Assembly: GCA_012064415.1 (NCBI GenBank)
Contig: SSNU01000275.1
Span: 105,293-169,292, forward strand
Source of the DNA: Gyrodactylus bullatarudis
Lineage: Eukaryota; Platyhelminthes; Monogenea; Gyrodactylidea; Gyrodactylidae
Direction of reading: 5' to 3'
Length of the DNA: 64,000 bases
Shown here in pieces: positions 57,601 to 64,000 of the stretch. The notes beneath the pieces were generated by a model. The model was given only the letters and a program-made list of their open reading frames with translations, made no database searches and was not told the origin of the DNA. Within the stretch, counting starts at the first letter, position 1; every line of letters begins with the position of its first letter. The position numbers and the translations under genes were made by a program.

Positions 57601-59035
57601 CGCTAGAGCTGTTATCAGGCCTCGTTTTACCTTCATGGGGATAAACGAGTTGAAATTCAGTAACTTTCTTGTGAATGTACTCTTTCTATGGATACCTCTA
57701 GTAATTGATCCGTCCTCGTTTCTTGATAGCTTCACATCCAGAAACGGTAAGATGTTCTCGTTCTCTCTTTCGGCTGTGAATTTTATTTGGTTATGTGCCT
57801 GATTAAAATCTGTTAACAGGTTTTCAAAGTTATGGTTATTATCAACAATGATGAAGGTATCATCCATATAACGATAATAATGATCAAACTTATCAATTGT
57901 TGGTTTGAGGGTCGTCATCTCCAATTTCGCCAGGAACAAATCTGCTAGAAGTGGTCCAAGGGCATGCATGTATCACACTGATGAGGGTGCCCGAAATAGA
58001 GATCTTTATTTGTGAAATAATCTGGCATCTTCTTATTTCTAATTTAAAAAGGGATTTTTGATATTTTATGAATCTTTTACTCTGATGCATAGCCTACTAC
58101 TTGAAGGTAAAGACACAAATTTGCATCAAATCATTTTTTAAATCCGAAATCAAAACTGCTCCAATGTTTGTAAGTGGTATATGAGAAAAAAATTACAGCC
58201 CGAAAAATCATTCAGATTGCTTAAAAACGTGAATTTAATCAATTATCGTAGTGAAATTCATTCTAAATTTTTTGGCGCATATTTAGAAATTTTAATTTTC
58301 AAATAAAATTTGTATATCAGAACAAAATTTAATTCTCTATCGAATGAGGATACCCGAAAAAGTTGTAAAATTTTTTACCCTAATCTTCACCTAAATAAGA
58401 AATCGAATCTGATGAAGATTTTTTGGAATCTAGACCATGAGGCCCACCTTCACGATACAAAGAAAAAAATTTGAAAAAATTAATTTAAAGGAAATTATGG
58501 CATATTTATTTAAATATTATTTCAAATCTGGAAGTAGCACTACGACCTGAACTTCGGCTATTATTTTTCCACTGACTAGGGGGTTTAGTCCCAAGTACGA
58601 TCGGTTGGTGCAAAAATATTTGTGACATCCACAAGGTTAAATCTTATCCATTGTTTATAAAATCAGATAACAACGTCTCGTTAACTTTTTACATTTTCAT
58701 ATGATACATTTTATTTGATAATAGATGAAGGCCAGACAAAAGTCAATCAACAAAAAGCCCAACAGCGAACACTCAAGATATTCAATGAAAAATTCTACAC
58801 AGAACGAATTCTTCCATGGGAATCCCCTAGTCAAATGAGAAAGATTAGCAATCCCCTTGATTATGATGAGAAGTTTATGAAAAAGGGGTCAGGCGAGGAA
58901 CACCAACGAAGTGCTTCCCTTGATAATAGACTTATGGGTAAAGTGTCACCAGATTCATTGCATCCTCCAAAGGTTTTGCTGGGCTTTAAATCTCCACCAC
59001 CGATACGGCTTAGAAATAAAAAAGTCTGCTTCTAA
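45647..59035 (+). CDS. MAP2K7: MAP kinase kinase 7 (hemipterous), JNK activator
   Basis: Dual-specificity kinase that phosphorylates JNK. Exons 45647-45692, 45721-46245, 49227-49572, 52317-52801, 58725-59035; phases agree and give 570 residues. Exon 1 plus the start of exon 2 read LQPKRPNELTL, a JNK-docking site. Then HMGSGTCSVVFKV (P-loop), AVKQM (ATP lysine), EETKRILMDLDVIIKSHDC, IHRDVKPSN, KLCDFGISG, SIAQSHRNGCFGYMSPER and DIWSLGISLVEMATGKFPY, then CLVKDYKSRAKYSEL. The activation loop has Ser at both expected sites (SIAQS instead of SKAKT) and SPE for APE. The C-terminal 200 residues are Ser-rich (QPSSGYGSAGSDNSPG) and unlike vertebrate MKK7. Introns: 28, 2981, 2744 and 5923 nt. Confidence 0.94.
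45693..45720 (+). other. 28-nt intron splitting the JNK-docking motif of MKK7
   Basis: GTAAGTGCTA to TTTTCCAG. It joins QPKRPNE to LTLRNRSES in phase 1. Without removal the frame meets TAA within the intron. Confidence 0.85.
47454..47716. mobile_element. TTAA-flanked non-autonomous element, piggyBac-like
   Basis: TTAA followed by CCCTTCA..TCATGTCCCA, ending TTTGGGACATGAAGGG and TTAA. About 263 bp. Related copies at 62959-63355 and, damaged, at about 51760-52021; shared inner text includes AATTCATAAAGATAGC. Confidence 0.8.
48070..48815. mobile_element. Foldback element in MKK7 intron 2
   Basis: Arms of about 90 bp (TTGAATGGGAAGGAGAGGTC.. and its complement near 48725-48805) around a 560-bp centre. 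Shared inner arm text: GCATTTTTTGACCTATTCAA. Confidence 0.82.
49780..49920 (-). repeat. PLE terminal-repeat relic with decayed hammerhead
   Basis: On the minus strand, CTGAAGAGTATGCC and GAAATAAAG..TTTAT match the PLE-flanking hammerhead at 56609-56649, including the TATGCC loop. The closing base 11.1 has become T and helix I no longer pairs. The neighbouring text (CATGCCAATATAAATAC) also matches that terminus. Confidence 0.55.
49935..50745. mobile_element. Foldback MITE, family FB-2
   Basis: Ends read TTGACATGAAGATGAGAATT (left) with a decayed right end near 50735. Same family as 2105-2850. Central text CGTCTAAT(G/T)TTGATCC is shared. It includes a short stretch (50460-50560) related to 4735-4790. 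Confidence 0.7.
51760..52021. repeat. Damaged copy of the TTAA element
   Basis: The right end is intact (TTTGGGACTTGAAGGGTTAA), and AATTCATAAAGATAGC is shared with 47454-47716; the left end is not recognisable. Confidence 0.6.
54194..54665. mobile_element. Foldback element with diverged hammerheads
   Basis: Outer ends TTGAGTGATAAA..TTATATTTCTC and complement; arms about 110 bp. The right arm (54619-54658, plus) keeps helix I GAGT/ACTC, CTGAAGAG, GAAA, helix III ATAAA/TTTAT and TATC at the cleavage site, but position 11.1 is G. The left arm (54196-54234, minus) has lost a core base. Confidence 0.75.
54619..54658 (+). ncRNA. Hammerhead-like sequence, probably impaired
   Basis: GAGT (54619-54622), CTGAAGAG, ACCCAG, G, GAAA, helix III 54641-54645 with 54649-54653, C17 at 54654, ACTC (54655-54658). 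The G10.1/G11.1 mismatch would weaken it. Confidence 0.55.
55410..55454 (-). ncRNA. Mutated hammerhead in the opposite arm
   Basis: Same as 55827-55871 except CGTA in place of CGAA, hitting an invariant core adenine, and one change in helix III. Expected inactive. Confidence 0.6.
55827..55871 (+). ncRNA. Hammerhead ribozyme candidate with minimal helix II
   Basis: GGGT (55827-55830), CTGATGAG (55831-55838), loop AACCCAA, CGAA, helix III AATA/TATT with loop AAGAGCTCA, TTC, then ACCC (55868-55871) pairing with GGGT. All invariant core bases present. Confidence 0.75.
56609..56649 (-). ncRNA. Hammerhead ribozyme candidate, PLE downstream terminus
   Basis: Minus strand: CACA, CTGATGAG, TATGCC, CGAA, helix III ATAGA/TTTAT, ATT at the cleavage site, TGTG pairing with CACA. 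All invariant core bases present. Confidence 0.78.
56872..57969 (-). pseudogene. PLE reverse transcriptase (C-terminal part) with GIY-YIG endonuclease
   Basis: 365 codons, open to the stop at 56872. YRYMDDTFII is the catalytic D-D motif of the reverse transcriptase; NILPFLDVKLSR and HRKSTFTRKLLNFNSF follow in the thumb region. The CCHH-like linker (CSKDEMEASKKSNLIYKFKC) precedes the endonuclease: SVYIGRTTRRLEDRIDEH is the GIY-YIG signature with R and H. The C-terminus is basic (PPPRKRRREE). The ATG at 57969 is not the native start, because the first RT motifs are absent. Not likely to move alone. Confidence 0.9.
57974..58014 (+). ncRNA. Hammerhead ribozyme candidate, PLE upstream terminus, inverted
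   Basis: Plus strand: CACA (57974-57977), CTGATGAG, GGTGCC, CGAA, ATAGA/TTTAT, T17, TGTG (58011-58014). Differs from the other terminus only in the helix II loop (GGTGCC for TATGCC), where a second G-C pair becomes possible. Confidence 0.78.
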
Positions 59036-61141
59036 GCTCTCAGAACTCTGGTCAAGAAACAGGAGGCTAGACTAATATTTACCCTTGGTTAAAGAACGCC
59101 TTCAACTCAAAAAATTAAAAGAGGAACAGTTGAGTCTGAATATCACAATTTTTGTTCAAGTTTTTATTTTCATTTCTTGATTGAAAGAATTTCAGTTACT
59201 CTCACAAGCCCTTATCCCCATCCCTCTAATCCATTCAAATGATAACACACAACAATTTTGGATTATTTTCAGAGAAATTTCATCCGAAAATGGCGCCTTC
59301 CTCTTATTAAGTATTTGTAAATAATTTTCTTACATTGTTTTGTATATAATTAATTTTACTGGATTAAAATGAAGCCTGAGCCGCCTGTCGATAGAACTAC
59401 AGAACGCCCTTGAGACAATCATTATTTCTTGGATGAAACCTGAAACTTATTAATGATCAATATAACCGCCACAAAGTATTATTAGTTTCGTCCCATCCAA
59501 ATATTTTTCTTTTGAGACTTTACAATCTCAACTACTGAATTGAATTCAAATCTTGTTCATTAAATTAGTTAATAATTGTGTTATCCTTGAATAAAATATT
59601 TTGGTTATTTCTAAAAATGTCAACAGTATTTTCACTTTAAGATGCTTGAGAAGAGTCTAGACTACAGTAGCACGCGAAACCATCGGGACAAGGTTCAATT
59701 TTGCGATTTCTTGAATGAAGCGTTAACCAATCATCTTTTACTATGATTTCTTATTAATTTTAATAAAAATGAGTAAAATTTAACTCAGAGCATTCATTGA
59801 CTTCTCATTTACATACTTTGTCAATTTTTGGTTTACAAACTTGAGGTTTTTACTCGTCTTATTTTCAAGAATAATTGAGATTATTCGATTGTTATTCGCT
59901 CAATAATCATGGAAAAGGTCTTAAACGAAAGAGGAATGAACACACAACGATATCATATTAAACATTTCAGCCAAACCTTAAGAATAACACTCGATAATTT
60001 TACTCAAAGACAGTCTAAAAATTAGTTAGTTAAGAAATCGAATTCGATCAAGATTTTTTGGAATCTAGATCATGAGGCCCATTTTCACGATATAAAATTT
60101 TTTGAAAAAGTCAACTTTTAAGGAAATTCATTAAAATATTATTTCAAATCCCAAAGTAGCGCTAAGTTACCATTTTTTGAATTTTAGATAAATTCGTCAT
60201 TTTTCAGGGATCTTGAATTATTAAAATTTCATCGATTTTAAAGCAAAGAAAATGATCAAAAATTCAATTTTCACACGATGATGGGGGCGATTCTCAAAAT
60301 CTGATTCAGCATACTCATCTTCTTTTTCCAATTGTGATCCTAAAAATCAACATTTGATCTCGCTCTAACTTTGAAATCAGCAAAAATTTCTAACTAAAAG
60401 TTCAAAAAATAGAGCTGTTCCGGAATTTGAAATATTCCTTGATTTTTTCAAAATTATCTACCTTCATATCATGAAAGTGGGCTGATAAGATCTTCTGGCT
60501 CACTTTCCCATGCAGATTCAGACACAATTCTATGAGTTCGTTTTTATCAAATCTCATTAGACCTTCATGAAGACAAAAGAATCGAAAGAAAAAAGAAGAT
60601 CATACAACAGACTAATAAAATAAGCCAATAATTCCCTTTTTTCTTTTCATATCCTATGTAAGAGGAGAATCAGAACTGGTTTAGGTTCTAAAAGATATCA
60701 AAGAGCTATTTTCTCATGTTTACTATAAGATTTTAAACATTTTTGAGCAAAACAATATAAAGAAGGCAATTATTTAATAATTTTTCTCTTATTAAATAAC
60801 TATTGTAGCATAAATAACAATAATTTATATCAAATATGCAGATATTAATTATAATAACAAGTAATTATTTTTCAAATCTCTCTTCAGTATAAATAATATA
60901 TATGTATGAAATCATCATTTGTTAACTTTTTTTGGGAGAGCCAGCTTTGAAAAGCAAATATTTTTTGTTGACTTTTTGTATAATTGCAGTGATAGTTTTA
61001 TTCAATGAATTCTACAATCCTGAATAGGTGTGTGTTACTCTTTGATAGTTGTAATTCATAATTCATTGATTTTTTCGGCCAATAAAGTTGAGGTAGGTTT
61101 TGGAATATTATTGGTCTATATTTTATTGTAAACGTTAAAAA
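59036..61141. other. Intergenic between MKK7 and the TBC gene, 3' ends converging
   Basis: MKK7 3' UTR is expected from 59036. An FB-1-like half element is visible at about 60035-60490 (AAGAAATCGAATTCGATCAAG, CATGAGGCCC). A 65-bp stretch near 60495-60570 repeats PLE text (CACTTTCCCATGCAGATTC, with ATTCTATGAGTTCG) matching 57560-57610, so it is a PLE scrap. Confidence 0.55.
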
Positions 61142-63545
61142 TTAGGAATTGTATCGATTATTTCTAATTGGAATGTTCTCCGAGATGGTATGTGACAATG
61201 AACTTTCATTAGATGTACGCCTGGTCACAGCTGAATTATCCCGAGAGAATGAATCTCTATCATTAGATATTTCTGAGGAAGCCTCTGGTAGAATGCTGGT
61301 TCCATTGTGCAACTCTTCTGTATCTAATTCCCAGTCCTGAGGTCCGTTAACATTCAAATTGAACATATTCTCAGATATAAACTTCAAATCATAGAAACAA
61401 TGTGACCGCTCATACAAAATTTCTTTGAGACACTCTGGTAGTTGATCTTTAATCGAATCTAATTGATGGAAATATGCTATTGACCGATCGATTGTTGTTT
61501 TTAAATCAATTCTACACGATAAATCATTGATGAGCTAAGTGGGAAGAATGAAAAATTCAATCAATTCTTTTGTGATCATTCATTATTCTGAAATCCATTC
61601 TGTATATTTAGGATAGAATATATGGGTAGTAAAATGTATAAGATTACCGCTTTTCTTCAGAAAACACTGGCAAGATTAAACGATGCATCGGGTCTTGGTA
61701 ATGAACATAAAGCTAATTAATATGAAGATGGGAATTTATGCTTTTTACAAAATCATGAATTTTTTCATTAAGAAATCGAATTTGATCAAGATTTTTTGGA
61801 ATCTTGTTCGTAGGTTCCACTTTCAGGATCAGAAGAAAAAAATTAAAAAAAAAAAATTAAGAAAGTTATGGCATATTTCAAATCTAGCGATGGCGCCGAA
61901 TTCCCATTTTTTTGAACTTTGAGTTAAAATTTTTTGTTGATTTCAAAGTGAGAGAGTGATCAAAAGTTGATTTTTGGGATCACGATTAGTCAAAGAAATC
62001 AAATATGCTGATTCAGATTTTGAGAATCCGCCTATCTTCGTGTGAAAATCGATTTTTGATTTTTTGAACATTTTCACTACTTGAAAATCGATGAAATTTT
62101 AATGATTCAAGATGCCTGGAGATTGCCGAGTCCATTGAAATTTTTATGGTCATAATCGGTTTCTTTGACTAATCGTGATCTCAAAAATCAACTTTTGATC
62201 ACTCTCTCATTTTTAAACCAACAAAAATTATCAACTCAAAGTTCAAAAAAATGGGAATTCGGCGCCATCGCTAGATTTGAAATATGCCATAACATTCTTA
62301 ATTTTTTTTTCAAATTTTTTTTCTTCTGATCCTGAAAGTGGAACCTACGAACAAGATTCCAAAAAATCTTGATCAAATTCGATTTCTTGATGAAAAAATT
62401 CATAATTTTGTAAAAAGCATAAATTCCCATCTTCATATTAATTAGGTGTACATAATATTGTTAAAAGTTTTGATGTAAGCTCTATGATGATAAATCTAGA
62501 AATTTTCGAAATCTACACAAGAATCATAATTTGTTAAAGGATTTTTACGCTTTGGACACTTCAAGGTCTACTACATCTGAATTGGGGAAGATTATATTCC
62601 TACAACGCAAAAAAGTTGAGAATTTTCCAAAAATAGGTAAATTTTAAACTTTAAATAGCTCAAGAACTAAAAGATCCAAGGAAAAAATTTCTTCTACTCT
62701 TTTGTTGAGAATTTAATTTAATAATTAAAGAAATAATATATTTTAATCATAAAGTCAACTTTCTTGAGCATTTTCTATTCCATCAACTTCCTTGATGAGT
62801 TTAAAAACCAACAATAATACAGTATTAAATATGGATTTGGCCAATATTTTAAAATCCCGCCCAGAATTTCCTATGTTCTAAAATTTTAATTGAGGTCTAA
62901 TATATATGAAGTAAGAATTAATAAACTTGCTAATACTTCGAAAAGACACCGTTTATATTTAACCCTTCATGTCCCAAATTATTTTTTTTCATCACACAAT
63001 TTTTTTTCTCTAAGATCTCGGCAAATAGGTTTTTAAAAAAACGTTCTAAATATTTTTCAAATATTTGACAACTTTTTCAAAAAATCACCTTTCTTCAAGT
63101 AACTATGGTGTGCATCAGTGAAAAGCTATCTTTGTGAATTATACATAATTTTTGTAGCTTAATAAATTTCCTTTCTAATGAGGGGTGGAAAAATTATTTC
63201 AAGTATCTTTCAGTTAACCCTAGAACTGAATCTCGGGTTATTTTTCACCCGATTTGTATTGAAACCCCCATAAGAAAAAAAAAATTTCCGTTCTAGGGTT
63301 AAAATTATCGCTCGAGAAAGAGTTGTGTTTCACTGGTGAAACAATGAAGGGTTAATCAAAGATACAAATCCATGAATAAACATTGAGTACTTGAGTTTGA
63401 AGGGAGGAATTTATTGATTTTGGCTTACTTTGAGAATGGCATTTGCATCCATTTTTTCTCTGACAATGATATCCTCATATTGTGATAATATTCCCACGGC
63501 TATAAAGATGTGGAAGTTTTCTGTCAAATAATCAGTCCATAGAAT
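61142..63545 (-). CDS. TBC1D15-like Rab GTPase-activating protein, 3' exons only
   Basis: Rab GAPs of the GYP7/TBC1D15/17 group act on endosomal and mitochondrial Rabs. Exon 63429-63545 (phase 0) codes ILWTDYLTENFHIFIAVGIL, the end of the TBC domain, and continues SQYEDIIVREKMDANAILK. Exon 61142-61534 continues LINDLSCRIDLKTTIDRSIA and DQLPECLKEIL, then a serine-rich tail (SEISNDRDSFSRDNSAVTRR) to a stop. The order WTD..NFH..AIL..ILK..INELS..ID is that of TBC1D15 and TBC1D17. The catalytic Arg and Gln fingers would lie in upstream exons beyond the right edge. Confidence 0.8.
61706..62450. mobile_element. Foldback MITE, family FB-1
   Basis: Termini AATTAATATGAAGATGGGAA and complement. Arms about 300 bp; nearly the same open frame appears on both strands (61683-61922 plus, 62236-62436 minus), which shows the symmetry. 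Confidence 0.88.
62959..63355. mobile_element. TTAA-flanked element carrying a nested second element
   Basis: TTAA then CCCTTCATGTCCCAAATT, ending ACAATGAAGGG then TTAA. The copy is interrupted by 63214-63302. Confidence 0.82.
63214..63302. mobile_element. 89-bp TTAA mini-element, nested
   Basis: TTAA, CCCTAGAACTGAATCTCGGG, hairpin, CCGTTCTAGGG, TTAA. Almost the same as 29290-29378. Confidence 0.82.
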
Positions 63546-64000
63546 CTGAATGAAAAATTATAAATGCCAATAGAATACACAGTAATTTTTTAAAATATTT
63601 TTGTGAAAAAGTCAAAATTTTCTCAGCTTTAATCCTGTAACTTAAAACTGAGCATTTTTTCCTTAGAAACTTTGTATATTTTCAAGTTTGCTCTGATATA
63701 CAAAATCTCAATTAAAAAAGGAAATTTTATAGGAAAATGGGATTTTGCTATATTAGAACATGAAAGTCTTTTTCACTTCAAACGTTAATTTTTGATACAG
63801 AAAGGTTAAGTTGACTCGTTATGTGTTTAAACGACTGTAATAGCATGGAACATAAAGATATTATCAAATTATATTATTTCCCATTTTCTCAAATTTTTTG
63901 TTTTGAAGTACATAACGTTATTTTCCAGGAGCATTATTAGACAAGTGCATAAAAATGGTAGTTAATATATTGAGAAACACCCTAGAATAAACAAACATTT

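Larger units (their letters stand above)
56570..58045 (-). mobile_element. Penelope-like retroelement, 5' truncated, with inverted terminal repeats
   Basis: The open frame 56872-57969 (minus) is bounded by inverted copies of about 80 bp (56573-56658 and 57964-58044) that each carry a hammerhead ribozyme. PLEs move by target-primed reverse transcription and often keep such terminal repeats. The frame enters at GPLLADLFLAKLE, in the middle of the reverse transcriptase, so the upstream fingers part is missing and the junction with the right terminal repeat is abrupt. Confidence 0.9.
52802..58724 (+). other. 5.92-kb intron 4 of MKK7
   Basis: Carries hammerhead foldbacks at 54194-54665 and 55380-55915, an FB-1 half element near 55930-56240, and the PLE at 56570-58045. 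Short FB-1 pieces also near 54830-55010 and 58390-58500. Nothing coding for the host is visible in it. Confidence 0.7.
61535..63428 (-). other. 1.89-kb intron of the TBC gene
   Basis: Holds an FB-1 foldback and a nested pair of TTAA elements, described separately. Confidence 0.7.

Overview
The window is AT-rich animal DNA. Genes are split by introns, and the products are typical of metazoans: major vault protein, ATRX, the ESCRT-III subunit CHMP3, the JNK kinase kinase MKK7, VPS29, MAK16, LYAR, a TBC1D15-type Rab GAP and a PRDM9-type PR/SET zinc-finger protein. I cannot name the species. Seven introns are only 23-28 nt long, which is far below the usual animal minimum and recalls dicyemids or the 5' micro-introns of some flatworms. 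Long introns and abundant repeats do not fit a very compact genome.

Layout. (1) 1-7807, minus strand: a PRDM9-like gene. It has a zinc knuckle, a PR/SET domain split over four exons, a proximal C2H2 finger, and then a tandem C2H2 array in which every finger is its own 84-nt exon, separated by 54-nt introns (138-bp period). The array runs off the left edge. (2) 7979-10914, minus: complete MVP. Head to head with it, 11069 to about 13.9 kb on the plus strand, is an arrestin-domain gene. Further plus-strand exons of an unrecognised gene lie at 15.3-19.2 kb. (3) 19.2-30.8 kb: no recognisable host gene. It holds a tRNA-derived SINE, a broken Mutator-like transposase with terminal repeats, several foldback elements, a TTAA-flanked mini-element and a hammerhead-like core. 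(4) 30.8-59.0 kb: eight genes on strictly alternating strands, ATRX(-), VPS29(+), a spliced Gag-derived gene(-), LYAR(+), MAK16(-), CHMP3(+), a thioredoxin-fold membrane protein(-) and MKK7(+). Each minus/plus pair starts head to head within 100-137 bp. The long introns of MKK7 hold a truncated Penelope-like retroelement (PLE) and foldbacks. (5) 61.1-64 kb: the 3' end of a TBC1D15-like gene, minus strand.

Four observations stand out. First, the PRDM9-like finger array is made of duplicated exon+intron units that differ mostly in the DNA-reading helix and share the same splice phase. Second, 23-28-nt introns occur in six genes, and one of them splits the JNK-docking motif of MKK7. Third, hammerhead ribozymes with a one- or two-pair helix II flank the PLE as inverted copies and also sit in two foldback families, with compensating changes in helix I. 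Fourth, the genes form a series of divergent pairs, one of which includes a domesticated Gag gene.

These models come from reading the sequence by eye. Exon joins were checked for phase and for similarity to family members recalled from memory. No search or folding program was run.
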